This document shows, piece after piece, positions 32,691 to 43,989 of a stretch of DNA of 64,000 nucleotides. The translations under genes were made by a program, and so were the position numbers. The stretch comes from Vandiemenella viatica (Eukaryota > Arthropoda > Insecta > Orthoptera > Morabidae): contig CM061918.1 of NCBI GenBank assembly GCA_031002005.1, positions 37,452,947-37,516,946 of the forward strand, read 5' to 3'. Position 1 is the first letter of the stretch. Each line of letters begins with the position of its first letter. The notes beneath the pieces were generated by a model. That model was given only the letters and a program-made list of their open reading frames with translations. It was not told the origin of the DNA and made no database searches.

Positions 32691-33751
32691 GTTTGAGTTT
32701 TTTGCCTATGCATCAAGTAACATAGCTCAATAAAACATACCTCACATTATAAGTCGGATCCTTATCTTTCCGGTATTTTGCGTGGAGCCGTTACAGGACA
32801 ATCGCAGATTTATAATAGTGTAGATTTACCGCAAAATCTTATTCTCTGTCACTTCCATGTACTGAAACTGTGGAAGAAGATTTTGTCCCGGGCAGTGGTG
32901 CTCGTTACATGCCTTCTCTACGGTTTGTCGCATTTTCCATTAATATTATTAAATTAGCCTCGTCTCCTGTTGACTTTGAAAACTTTTACGCTGGTCGCAG
33001 CACACAAAATGGAGTCCCTACTCTCTGCTTCGCGTCGGTACAATTAATGTGAGTGCTGATGAAAGCGTCGTAGCCCCCGAGCCCCGACACACTATACGAG
33101 CCTTACTCGAGCCTCGCCGATTTCCCTCGAGAACCAGTCCGCTTCTCTACGCGGTCAGCAGTCTGATTCGTGAATATTCATGTGTCCTGCCCGGTGCTCG
33201 CTAACGAACCGAAGGGCTGCGCTTCTTACGCTGCTCCTGGGAGGGAGGCAGCCACACTGACAGAGTAGTCGAGTAGGCGGCATACCTAGCAGGCGCCTGG
33301 ATGCCTGCTTCGTTACCACCACCAGCGGTAGAGGGAAGCACAGACACTGGGAGACGGGTGAATGGGTGACAATGGAGGCGCAAGTAAGCGCCGAAAGTTT
33401 AAATATATGGACCCATTTTTTGGTCTTGTTGTTCCGTGGAAAAGCGAAGTAAAATTCGATTTAGTAGTAAACTGAGATAGACAATAAAACAAGTTTGCAA
33501 TAATTTTCTTCAATAAAATAGTGTGTCTCAAAAATACTTTCGCAACTTTCGGGGTGGCTTGCTCACCAAAATAAATAAAAAATTGCATAAAAATATACGT
33601 TCCAAAATCATTTGTTTGTTTTAGTTTTTTTCTTTGTTTTCTTTATCCAGTTCGGTAACAAAAGACCACGTGATCATAAGAGGGAGAATGAATAAAGTTC
33701 GTGGCCATAGTCTTACCGGGCCTGTTAGGTCCGGCGTACTTAATCAACTGG
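32691..33751. other. Non-coding with a GC-rich island
   Basis: 33060-33390 is GC-rich and holds TCGTGAATATTCA at 33168-33180, a motif also seen in the islands at 54.9 and 60.45 kb. The rest is AT-rich. No coding or transposon signal was found. Confidence 0.35.
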
Positions 33752-33880
33752 AGGAAAGTCTTGTGTTTCCATATGTCTGCAAAACGTATATCTTTGTTTA
33801 TACTGTATGTTGTTTTTTTGTGAAATGTGTAGTTTATTATGAGGCGGAGATTGGGGGCCGTCCCAGAATTCGCCTTTCAA
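33752..33880 (-). mobile_element. Fragment of SINE family T
   Basis: TGTGAAATGTGTAGTTTATT, then GAGGCGGAGATTGGGGGCCG and TCCCAGAATTC match 3624-3700. The head is missing. Confidence 0.6.
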
Positions 33881-33939
33881 GTCTTCAACAAGCAATTCTT
33901 TATCCACCTTCTAACCATAATCAACCTTTAATTTTTTAT

Positions 33940-34340
33940 ACGTATACTTATTAAGATAACACTTGTTTGTATTTATCTTCATCCCATGTTGACCTACCCA
34001 GCTGAATATCCTGTCCAGTTCATCCTGCAGCTGTTCACAGTCTTCTACCGTTTTGATCCTATTATACAGCATTATTCTATCTGCAAACAATCTAACTTCT
34101 GATAGTTATCCACCAACACAATTATTCATTATAATGATGACTATCAATGGTCGCAATATGCTACCCTGAGGCACTCCCATTTTCACTTTCACTTCCTTTG
34201 ATATCGTATTTGCTAATTTTTGCTTTCTGCGTTTTATCAATTCTTCTACCCAGTAAAATAATTTTTCATCTACTCCAATATTTTTTACCTTATTTTTGCA
34301 CCATTTTAGGGCTCACTCTTTGAAAAGCCATTGTTGTGAG
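33940..34340 (-). pseudogene. LINE reverse-transcriptase core fragment
   Basis: The minus strand, in shifting frames, reads VKNIGVDEKLF, KRRKQKLANT, VKVKMGV-PQGSIL-PL (RT motif B), SEVRLFADRIMLY (motif C; FADD mutated to FADR) and then CEQLQDELDRIFSWVGQHGM-KINTNK. This is the palm region of a non-LTR polymerase with stops and at least two frameshifts. It is the same family as 27125-27310. Confidence 0.82.
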
Positions 34341-36794
34341 GGCCCACAGATAAAAATTTAACTATTGAGGTCAAGGGAACGTGCAATCCATGTAACTATG
34401 CCAACCTGTCCAGTTGTCATTGTGGATATCAGCTAATGTCGAGCACTGTGACTAAAACGGACACGTCTATTGAAAGGATTAGCAGATTGACTTATATTGA
34501 TAACTTCACATTACCTAACAAAATTGCTTGTTGCTTACACATTTACACAGTTGGACAGTACTCGAAACATGTTGAATGTATTTTCATCAATAGAAAAAAA
34601 ACGAAGGAGTTTAGTAGATTTGTTTATATAGACCTTTTTAATTGTTTTCGTGTTGTAATATAGGGGGTTATGTGGGGTCTTAGTAATCGTTATTATGATT
34701 TATTTAAATTTTTGTTGATTACTGAATAATTGCGAAAAAGGTGCGAAATGAATTTACAAACATTTGGAAATCTACATGTGTCAGAAATCGATATTTTATT
34801 TTAACATCAAAATAACCAAAAGGACGGGAGGTATATTTACTTTTAAAATGAAATAAACAATCAAAAATTCTTAATAAACATAACACCCCGTCCTATAAAA
34901 ATGGTCGTTATGCTATGAAATTGATTGTACTCTGATAACACTGAAAACGTCATATTTTAAAACGAACATTACCTTACAATACAGTATAATTGATATCCAG
35001 TTGACTTTATAAAGGATACCACATAACAAAAATATGAAATCTTTGCAAAAGGGACGACGCAATAGTATATGGGCTAAGTGAGCAACATTAAGGTCCTCAA
35101 TTCATTCTTAAATTCAATCAGATGTACAATCAATGCAGTCGTATCTGAAGCATAACATATACACGCGACTAATTTAGAACAACTTGTTAGTTATTATGCG
35201 GTAGTGAAACTGTTATCAGGTGGAGCTATCCACTCAGGGCGTCATTTGGGTGGTCTCTTCGACAAAAATATTCATGAGCAAACACTCGTCGTTAAAGTTC
35301 TAGGAAATATTATTACTGTAAAATAGTGTGCAGGCCTCGAAGTCGCCGACTCATCAATCGTCCTCACCCACACAACACCATGGTTCAGAGTTTAAAACCA
35401 AAGTGATTCCGATATCCACTCCTTAAATTCAAAGTCTGGTCGCTTATTACTGTAAGCTGCCAGCATGGTAACTCGACCGACCAAGACATCGCTTGAGATC
35501 CAAGTCCACGATTTCTGCAGCCACAGCTCCGGTGTGTGGGCAGAATTTTGCAAACAAAATAACAACAATTCTTAACAAATTGTTTATTGGAGGAAGCATG
35601 TTCTCTCTCCCATGCTCATGGAATTGCCAGAGCACCTTTATCGTGTTATTCCGTCGAAACTCGTTGCTGTTCGTAAATACTGCGGCTTGGTGTTTGCCAT
35701 AAATCTACACAGATTGGCATGTTAAGCTAAGCGTGCTTTCAGCTGAAAGGGTTGGAGACGCTGACCATTCCGCTTGTGAGACATTCATCCTCAGCCCTTC
35801 TGTGTGTTGACAAAGAGATACAGGTCCCACTTCTATTGTGAAGCCAGGTATACACCACTGGATATTGGAACTGTATCGTTATGCATCAAGGCGAACAGAC
35901 GCCGATACTAACACACTGTTAAGCAATTGTATGATAGACATAAGCCTTATCATTACAGTCTGAGCACCCGACACCAAAATTGTAAAACTATTTTTATGAT
36001 GCGCTGTATGTTCACATGTGAGTTGATTTTTTTTTAAATGTCTTACAAGTTGATTAGGACAGTTCGAGGAATAATATTTCCAAACACAAACAACGGGACT
36101 AGATTCGTAACTGAATGGATGTACTGAATATTATTCCTCGGTGATTTCTGTAAACTTTTACGGTTCATGTGGATTATCTGTAATTATTACGAAATATATA
36201 ATCTCAGTCCTTTGATCAAACTTTAGCGCAAGTATTTTATTAAACGCAACGTTCCTCTGTATGTCTGCCCCTCAATACGCTTATAGTTTGGAATCAACGA
36301 TCCATACAGATTTGAAGTAAAAGTTCTTTTCCATCGTTAGGTTCCGTTGCGTTCTATAGATACGTGACTCTATGGTACGGGCACAATCGGATGTTATCTT
36401 TAACGATCGAATATTGTGTCTTTGAATGTGATAGATGATGCCAGATTCCACGAAGACAAGATACGAAAAGGAGGAATGACATAAAAGCCAGACAGTAGTA
36501 AGTGTTACCAATATAACTCTGCCTCCAGCATCGATAACGCACACTACATAGAAATGGCGTTGCCCATAACCTCACTACGCCGTTTATTAGATATCTAAAT
36601 GTTATCATCCAACACAGTTTGTTTTCATATTAATGATCCATGCGAATCTTTGAATTTAACAGAAGGACGATCTACTGGACAGAAAAATTAGTATCTCTAA
36701 ACTTTTTTATTTTCTTCTACGTTCTAATTCAGCTTAGCACGTGTCCTTATAACGGGGGAAATAAAATTACGGTGGAAGCACTCAGAGAAAGAGG
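34341..36794. other. Long gene-poor stretch
   Basis: AT-rich DNA with no recognised gene, RNA or transposon end. Several 60-90 codon frames carry no domain. Confidence 0.35.
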
Positions 36795-37012
36795 TTGTTT
36801 ATTCAACGTGCTGTTGCCACGCAATTCCGTGTTAATAATTTTCAAATTGACGACATCAGCGATATGACGCGGTGTTTGTGGCCACCGCTTCTGAAGCGGC
36901 AAACAAACAGTGCGGGATCGTGTCGCCAGACTACACGTGGCAGTGGACAGCAAGAACACGTGCTGGAGGCGGCAGGAAGAGCTGTCAACACTAGCGGCTG
37001 TCCGGTGTCTAA
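36795..37012 (-). other. Possible LTR remnant interrupted by the Harbinger element
   Basis: On the minus strand, a GC-rich block is followed by GTTGAATAAACAACCTC, an AATAAA signal and TTATTT-CCCCCGTTATAAGG, a layout seen at LTR 3' ends. No duplication or internal genes are visible. Speculative. Confidence 0.2.
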
Positions 37013-37254
37013 AGCCTCGTATCCACTTGAGCACACTCAGGCGAATGAGCCGCTCATTCATTTGAGCGCGCTCGTTTGAGCGTGCTCAAGAAAAAGTAAA
37101 TTTTGGTCCAACGAGCCTGGATTCAGTGCTCAGAAAACGCTCGGCTATTGACGTGTCGTCACGCGTACCTGCGGCCTTTATTATTATCCATGCGATGTCA
37201 AAACAGAAAAGAAAATTACCAAGTTGGTGGATTTGAGAAATTCATCGTCAGCGA

Positions 37255-37580
37255 AGAAATTATCTTAATAATTTAATTCGCGAATTGACTTTAGAAGGAG
37301 ACAATCAGCTATTTCAAAACTTTACCCGATCGATTTCGAACATTTGCTGTCATTAGTTGGAGCTCATATTAAAATGCACGATACGCCTATGCGTGAGGCG
37401 ATCCCACCACAAGATAAAATTAATAATAACTTCAAGATTCCTAGCCTCAAGAAGCCCCTACTCAAGCCTGCAGTATATGTTCAAAGTATATAAACAAAGC
37501 ATCATCCGTTTAGTACGGTTAGTCTGTGATGGCACTATTGAGTCACTCCAAAATTATATGAAGGCTGGTACCTATTTTTA
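37255..37580 (+). pseudogene. Harbinger transposase, N-terminal part
   Basis: In two frames it reads LIRELTLEGDNQLFQNFTR, FEHLLSLVGAHIKMHDTPMR, EAIPPQDKI, then (frame of 37357-37581) ITSRFLASRSPYSSLQYMFK and VYKQSIIRLVRLVCDGTIES. This matches the F..LL..V...I...T..R..I....L...LRFLA.G.SY.SL...F.IS..SI segment that precedes the DDE domain in Harbinger nucleases. The frame ends at a stop after KAGTYF, and the catalytic triad is absent. Confidence 0.85.
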
Positions 37581-37759
37581 ATTTGTTTCAAATATAGATT
37601 TAAAGGTTATTTTTATGTTTTTTTAAATTATGGCAGTGATTTCAAGTTTTTAATAAAAATTGGTAAATCAATATTATTTTAGGCACTTAGGATCTGAATT
37701 TCGTAACACTAAATTCAATCAAAATCCGTTCAGCTGTGAGAAATACTGTTAAAAAATAC

Positions 37760-37980
37760 CACTTCTCGTTATAGAAGTTCTCTTCTGTTTTGATCGTTTT
37801 CGCCTGAATGACCCTAGCAGGCCTGTTATTTTTTTCTTTACATCATCAATACTAAAGTTTAATATGTCGCTGATTTCACGCCATGCACCTTATTTTTTAG
37901 CTATCCCATAACACCCTCTTTGATTCATACGCATCAATTAGAGTTAAGCAAGTTTCATTGTCCCACGTGCTCGCGCTCAT
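37760..37980 (-). pseudogene. Harbinger accessory MADF/Myb-like protein, N-terminal part
   Basis: The ATG at 37980 opens MSASTWDNETCLTLIDAYES, then KRVLWDS. After one frameshift it continues AWREISDILNFSIDDVKKKI-TGLLGSFRRKRSK. The spacing of Trp, LI..Y, LW and the final basic helix matches MADF DNA-binding domains. In this superfamily the second protein helps bring the transposase to the ends. Broken here by a stop and a frameshift. Confidence 0.75.
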
Positions 37981-38329
37981 TGTAGAAACCGCCAAATACC
38001 GTCCACACTGAGCGCCGAACAAACACTGGCTCGCCTTTGAGCATTCCAAAATACCGACAACCGATCGGCTCGCCCCGAGCGCGCTCGCTGCCGTTCGTTG
38101 CGAGCGTGCTCAGGCGTCCACACTTGAGCCGCTCACTTCACTGAGCGGCTCATTCGCCTGAGCGTGCTCAAGTGGATACGAGGCCTAAGATAACGATTAC
38201 CGATATGTTGTACTGCAGTATCCTTAATTACAAATAAACCACTAACCGTTACCAGTGGTCTGTAAACAAATCATTCAACAAAACAACTACTAAAACAGTG
38301 ATACTACTTCTATACAAGATATCATGTAA

Positions 38330-39134
38330 TCTATACTAATATTATAAATGCGAAAGTAACTCTGTCTGTTTGTTACTTATCTGGGGCTAAACGGCTAATC
38401 CGATCGTGATTAAATTTGCTATATGACATTAGGATGGACATGGGATACTGTTTTTATCTATAGATAATATATATTGTCAATGAATTATGAAAAACTATCT
38501 GAACTGTGACAGACAGACGCATAATATGTATACGTCTCTGTAATGCCAAACGATAGAGAGGTCTGGTAGCGTAGTGAATAAGGTGTTTGCTTCATTGGAA
38601 ATATCCTGTGAGGCTTCGGGTTCAAATCCCGCTGAGAGCAAAAATGTTTATGAATTGTTTTTGATAGTTTGAGCCAAGCCCAAGATTTTGTAGTAAAGCT
38701 ACCAAGTTGAAATGTAGGTCCATTAAATTCAGGGCTGGAATGCGTGGCAAATCGTGGGCGGTAGAAGAGTGCCTTAGGCGTTTACTTTATTCACGGTATA
38801 CTGGTTCCACAGGCAGTTTGTGTGTGATCTAAACTAATAATGTTAAATATGCGAAAGTGTCCGTCTTTATGTTACATTTTGACGACTATGTACGTACACC
38901 GATGACAAGGAAATACTTTGTTTATTTAGGAAGGAAACAGGATACTTCTTACCGGTATGGAAAACAATTTTAGTCATGGTACAGGTTCGACGGTAGAATG
39001 GTATGACGTTCCCATCATATTATGCAGACTCGGTGTTGTTTGGGACATATCTTAGGTAACTTTAAGCTTACTGTATCCAATTCTAGCAATCAAATTCTAA
39101 GGCCGCTTATACGAAGTCGCGGGTAACAGACAGT
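38330..39134 (+). mobile_element. Helitron-like element, composite
   Basis: It starts TCTATACTAATATTATAAAT after an A, followed by GCGAAAGTAACTCTGTCTG and a CTAAACGGCTAATCCGATC block, typical for insect Helitron 5' ends. A second, diverged 5'-like segment starts near 38833 (TCTAAACTAATAATG), and the 3' end ACGAAGTCGCGGGTAACAG lies at 39113-39130. It looks like two related copies joined, or one inside another, and it carries a tRNA-like unit. No coding capacity. Confidence 0.65.
38566..38660 (+). mobile_element. tRNA-like unit inside a Helitron
   Basis: GGTCTGGTAGCGTAGTGAAT gives an A-box-like start and CTTCGGGTTCAAATCCCGC a well-formed T-arm/B box at tRNA spacing, followed by GAGAGCA. A cloverleaf with a variable loop is conceivable, but it reads as a SINE head captured by the Helitron. 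Confidence 0.5.
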
Positions 39135-39179
39135 ATATTATAATACGTACATTATTTATAAAAAGTTTTTTTTATATTA

Positions 39180-39480
39180 AAGAGCCTCTAATCTCCGTTC
39201 ATATGAAACCAAAATCGATAAATAAGGTATCATTTCAAAGATTAAGATCTCCACATCATAAATTAATAAAGTAATTTTTCGGAATTCGCCCCTAAGAGGA
39301 CAAAAGTATCATCCTTTCCTGAAATGTCTTTTCTGCGAAGGCATACTTATGACCATTCATACCAAACCAAAATCGATAAATGAGATGTCATTTTAAACAT
39401 TAATGTCTGCAGTTTGTAAACAACATAAATTAAGAAAGGAATTTATCGGAGTTCAATCAGTAAATGACAAAAGTATTAAC
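39180..39480. repeat. Two-unit tandem duplication, ~159-bp period
   Basis: AACCAAAATCGATAAAT with the following block CATTT(C/T)AAA(G/C)ATTAA recurs about 159 bp apart (starting near 39197 and 39356). The units are diverged. It lies between two Helitrons. Confidence 0.55.
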
Positions 39481-39869
39481 TATGAAGGTCACGCGTATGA
39501 GACACTTTAGAGCCAAGCCGCTAGGCTGCGCTGCCGTCCATAAGAATTGATTTCCTAGCTGAAAGTAATAGCACGACATATCACAGAGATATCGGTATTT
39601 TTTTTTTTTAGTAAGGTGCTTTTCCGATATTTTTTATGTTAAAGAAACATTTGTGTTTTGCTATAGAATTCCTGTATAGACATTTTATTTGCGAAATTTT
39701 GGCACGAGCTATGATCACATTACCGCTAGATAGGAGCACCATAAATCACAGAGGTATGGATATTCTATTGTTTGTCCAGCTTACTTGTATTCCGATTCGC
39801 TATTCATCGTATTTTGTTTTCGCACGGGTCATCCAGTATCACATTACTATCCGTGACTTTTAGTTATAA

Positions 39870-41382
39870 CTAGCTGGTACCCACGACTTCGTTCGTGATT
39901 GTAAAGAATTCATATTGACAGCTATAGACATCTAACCACCCTAGTGCACTATGGGAGACTCGATACTATTACCACACACTAGTACCAGTCTTCTGCGCTA
40001 TGTAGTTCCGGCAGCAAGGTAAAATTTACGGATACACACAAGTCTTTGGATGAAACACGAAAATATTCATGATCGACCAATTTCAAACACCATATCACAC
40101 ACACTCCCACAGTTACCGAATTTCGGCCAACGTTGTGATCGATGGGAGACTCTGTGTTACTACCACACACAAACGCCAGTGATCTGCGATTGATAGTTTT
40201 CACTTAAAAGTGATACACCGTGACACATGCGTCTTTGGCAGAAATATGAAATTGCCGCAGGTCGACCATTTTCATCACCCATATCTTCCACACCCCCATA
40301 GCTACAGACATCTAACAACCATAGTGCACGACAACAGACACGATTCTACTACCACACATAAACACCAATGCTCTATGCTATGTAGTCGTGGTAGAAAAGT
40401 GAAATCTGCGGAGACACATGCCTTTCGTCGAAATACGAAAATTTCCTTGGTCGGCCACTTACAACCACCATATCTACCACAGTACCACAGTTTCTGAAAT
40501 TCGGCCGCTGTTGTGATCGAAAGGTGACTCTGTGCTACTACTAAACACAAACGCCAGTTATCTGTGAACTGTAGTTTTCGCTGAAAAGTGATACACCATG
40601 ATACTTTTGTCTTTGGCAGAAGTATGAAACTGCCACAGGTCGACCACTTTCAACCCCCATTTCTCCCTCACCCCCATAGCTACCGACATCTAACAACCAT
40701 AGTGCACTACATGAGATAGGATTCTACTACCAAACACAAACACCAATGCTCTATGCTATGTAGTTGTGGCAGAAAAGTGACATATGCGGAGACAGTCGAA
40801 ATACGAAAATATCCTTGGCCGGCCACTTACAACCACCATATCTACCACAGTACCACAGTTTCTGAAATTCGGCCGCTGTTGTGATCGAAAGGTGACTCTG
40901 TGCTGCTACTACTACACACAAACTCCAGTTATCTTTGATCTATAGTTTTCGCTGAAAAGTGATACACCATGACACTTTTGTCTTTGGCAGAAGTATGAAA
41001 TTGCCACAGGTCGACCACTTTCAACCCCCATATCTCCCACATCCCCATAGCTACCGACATCTAACAACCATAGTGCACAACAGGAAAGACGATTCTACTA
41101 CCACACACAAACACCAAAAGTCTATGTTATGTAGTTGTGGCAGGAAAGAGAACTATACGGAGATACGAATTTTTGGTCGAAATGTGAAAACGCCCTGCAC
41201 TGACCAACTTTAATCATTATATCTCCCACATCCCCACAGCTATCGGCATTCGGCCAACGTTGTGCACGACAGGAAACTCCATGCTACTTCCACCCACAAA
41301 CATCAGTGATCTGTGCTAGGTAGTGGCGGCTGAAAAGTGAAATATAGGAAAAAACACGTCTATTTTTATATATATATAAGAT
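39870..41382 (-). mobile_element. Satellite-bearing Helitron (1,513 bp)
   Basis: On the minus strand it begins TCTTATATATATATAAAAAT after an A (41383 complement) and ends ACGAAGTCGTGGGTACCAGC-TAG before a T (39869 complement). That is the precise A|T insertion with TC...CTAG borders known for Helitrons. Almost the whole interior is a tandem array of ~187-bp units. No helicase or Rep is encoded, so it depends on an autonomous relative. Confidence 0.88.
39965..41340. repeat. Tandem array of ~187-bp units in an alternating dimer
   Basis: Landmark ACCACACACAAAC(A/G)CCA-like positions are near 39971, 40152, 40342, 40540, 40729, 40911, 41099 and 41288, a spacing of 181-198. Two subtypes alternate. 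One has CTATGCTATGTAGT(T/C)GTGG and CCACAGTTTCTGAAATTCGG. The other has AAAAGTGATACACC(A/G)TGA and CTTTGGCAGAA(G/A)TATGAAA. A ~375-bp higher-order unit amplified. End units are more diverged than the middle, as expected for unequal exchange. Confidence 0.88.
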
Positions 41383-42017
41383 TTAAGAGCTGGCTACCGA
41401 AGAAGACAGGAGTACACAACACAACAAACATTTAAGAAGTAAATCAAAGTTTTCAATGTTGCCTATCGTAAGTAGGTAACAATTCGGCGAATAGATGATA
41501 TAATCTGCCACACAATTATTCCCTGTGCCCAGTTGAAATTCACAACGGATGTGTCGTCTCATCTTCGCAAAACCATTATCGATCTCTAGTTTCAATCAGA
41601 AGAATATTCCACTCTGCGGATGTTAATGGAAAAGAAATTTTGTTACAATTTCAGAACGATGCGTCATATGTCCAACAGTTGATTAGCGGGCTGGATAGAG
41701 CGGCTCGTGCCTAATCCGAAGATACGTGTTAAGAAGGCGAGCCTACGGGATAGGTCCTAGAGAAGAAAAGACATACTGTAACATATGCTACCACCCGAAT
41801 TACGAAATTAATTAATTTTTAAATATTATTTAGTTAAGTGTAGTTAATTATGATGTAAATATTGATTGGAATAATGTATATAATGTAATTACCAAGCTCC
41901 AGAAATGCACAGATTACGAAACACATTGTCAGTGGGTAGTGCAAGTACATCTTTGAAAAGATAAGATAGAAAATCTTTGGTCTGGTGTGAGAGACACAGA
42001 GAAAGAAACGGAGGGAG

Positions 42018-42020
<3 letters not shown>
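41383..42020. other. Non-coding, no feature recognised
   Basis: AT-rich sequence. No gene or repeat beyond the neighbouring microsatellite. Confidence 0.35.

Positions 42021-42094
<74 letters not shown>
42021..42094. repeat. (TG)37 microsatellite
   Basis: Thirty-seven perfect TG dinucleotides follow a GGAGGGAGGGG run. The His-Thr repeat frame on the minus strand is a product of this array. Confidence 0.97.
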
Positions 42095-42096
<2 letters not shown>

Positions 42097-42639
42097 GACG
42101 CGCTGTAGGTTTTGGACTGCGAGTGTCGCAGTAACAGTATATCAATGTATTAATTATTAGGAAAGTGACATATTGTAATTGTATTTTGTTTTATCAAGTG
42201 TCTGCGAGCTTTAGTTTGGTTATTAAAACAGCTGACAGTACATGTTAACAACTGCGCGTTGTAATTTCTATAGAATTAGCGACCCGTTGATTGAGCTATT
42301 TTATGACGATTGAGTATTATAATATTTAAAGAAGTGACCTCTACTCTGTTTACTGGGTCAATAGACGACATATTTAGGGCCACGTCGTCATAAGACCTGC
42401 ACAGTTACGAGCAAGTTAATTAGTGGAATTTGCTCTTCGATTGGATAAATTTTAATTGTATGGAGGTTACAATATTCACGCACAACACTTAATTCCGTGT
42501 TTAAGAAAATAGGTTGTGCCTATGTTGTTGCGCTTCATAATACCGCCGTAAGATTCGTGTGGTCGTAATGATCTGGTGACAAGGGTTTTTATTTTTTTTA
42601 TTTTAAGGTGTGTGCTATACGCCTTTGTGGTAGTTGCCT

Positions 42640-42811
42640 GAACTAGATAATCCTAACGGGCACAGAGGACCTACAGTTTAACGTGGCGTGGAATGCGAAC
42701 CAAGGAGGCGTTAAGTGCCTTTGGAAATTCCCGCCGAGACAGGGATTGGAATTGGGACACTGTCCGTCTCCAGTCAGACGCCTTAACCACTGAGCAACCA
42801 GACCGCTCGTA
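42640..42811 (-). mobile_element. SINE family B, near full length
   Basis: The minus-strand head GGTCTGGTTGCTCAGTGGTT-AAGGCGTCTGACTGGAGA is tRNA-like (A box at CTCAGTGGTTAAGG). The B box is mutated (CCAATTCCAATCCC). The tail has CCTACAGTTTAACGTGG, shared with 45135-45215 and 62578-62793. Confidence 0.85.
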
Positions 42812-43778
42812 ACACTGGTATATACTGATGATATTCATCTAGTCACGGATCTAGTACACCGAACAATAATTAGAGATAGATCTCGTGGAGCAAATGTGGC
42901 TCTAAATCGGAAAGGAATTGATGACAGCAGAGTTCTGCAACGAAAGAAGTCATGCTCGCGGTATCAGCATGTTTATCATGTGCGATCTAAGTGGATTTGA
43001 TTGCAAGAAAATTATTCTGTCCCGACTAGTGGACCACTCCATCTCGGAGGTTGTGCGGACTCTAGGATTTTTACGAGCCACTGTGTCAAGGGTGTACTGT
43101 ACAGTGAACCACCCCCGTTAGGATCATCTTCGTGGACCCCAGCGTGTGGATGAGCAGGGTCATCGACGGCTGGCTCAAATAAACGAACCACAGTGCAATA
43201 AATCACACGTAAGCAACCACACCATGCAGAACTATATACTCGCTACGGGACAAAGAAACCATCACACCCGGGTAAAAAATCGTTAATCCGTTAATCGTTA
43301 ATTAACGAAGTTAACAAAATGGTAAAAATTTAACTGTTAAGTTAACCTGAAAAACCGTTAACGGTCTTCTTAACTTCCGTTAAATTGAACTAACGTTAAC
43401 TTTAGTCAGTTACATAGGTTGTTGTCGTTTGGTTTGTTTGAACTGTGCGCCATGCCACGCCCGTACTTTTGACGAGGCGGATGGCGAACGAATAATAGCT
43501 AATACAAAATGCCAGTGTGATGCGTATACATTGTTATGCTAGGCACGGCGTGGGTGTGAGAAGGAAAGCTAGAATTTTGCAGCGTTTCTATTTTACGACT
43601 TTAAACCGGCGCTCACTGCTCGTTTCTAATTCGATCGGCGGTCGATTTTGATATTTTTATAATTTATTTTTTTTACTGCCAGGAAAATTTCACTTTTTAG
43701 TTGGTATTGGTTCGGTGTTTGTTAGTGAAATAAGTAATTCTGACATTCGTTACATGATTACGTCATGAAAACTAAAGC

Positions 43779-43979
43779 GGTTTGAATCCCCGTCCGGGCA
43801 TCCAGATTTGGGTTTTCCATGGTTTCCCCAAATCACTCCAGGCAAATGCCGGGATGCTTCCTTCAAAAGGCCATGGCCGAATTCCTTCCCATTCCTTGCC
43901 CCCATCCTTGTCCCCCATCCTTTCCCGTCTCTAAAAGACCTCGATGTTAAAAAGAGACGTAAAGCAGTAAAAAAAAAAA
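43779..43979 (+). mobile_element. SINE family A in the hAT element, head truncated
   Basis: It starts inside the B box (GTTTGAATCCCCGTCC). The body is almost identical to the copy at 44463, including the subfamily tail CATCCTTTCCCGTC and GAGACGTAAAGCAGT. Duplication TAAAGC is only 6 bp and uncertain. Confidence 0.9.
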
Positions 43980-43989
43980 TAAAGCTCTT

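Larger units (their letters stand above)
37013..38185 (+). mobile_element. PIF/Harbinger DNA transposon (1,173 bp) with both genes decayed
   Basis: It is flanked by a 3-bp TAA duplication (37010-37012 and 38186-38188). The long TIRs begin AGCCTCGTATCCACTTGAGC and, inverted, GGCCTCGTATCCACTTGAGC, and extend through CAGGCGAATGAGCCGCTCA. Inside lie a transposase fragment on the plus strand and a MADF/Myb-like gene on the minus strand, the two-gene arrangement known for PIF/Harbinger elements. The C-terminal catalytic half of the transposase is missing. Confidence 0.93.

Noticed and set aside
38566..38640. Possible functional tRNA gene
   Set aside because: A and B boxes are present, but the acceptor and anticodon arms do not pair cleanly by eye, and it lies within a Helitron. 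SINE-like origin is likelier. tRNAscan would decide.
39965..41340. Regular repeats considered as a CRISPR-like array
   Set aside because: Units are ~187 bp and contiguous, with no short repeat/unique spacer alternation, in a clearly eukaryotic window. They form a satellite within a Helitron.
41834..42145. Open frame with His-Thr repeats
   Set aside because: Product of the (TG)37 microsatellite.
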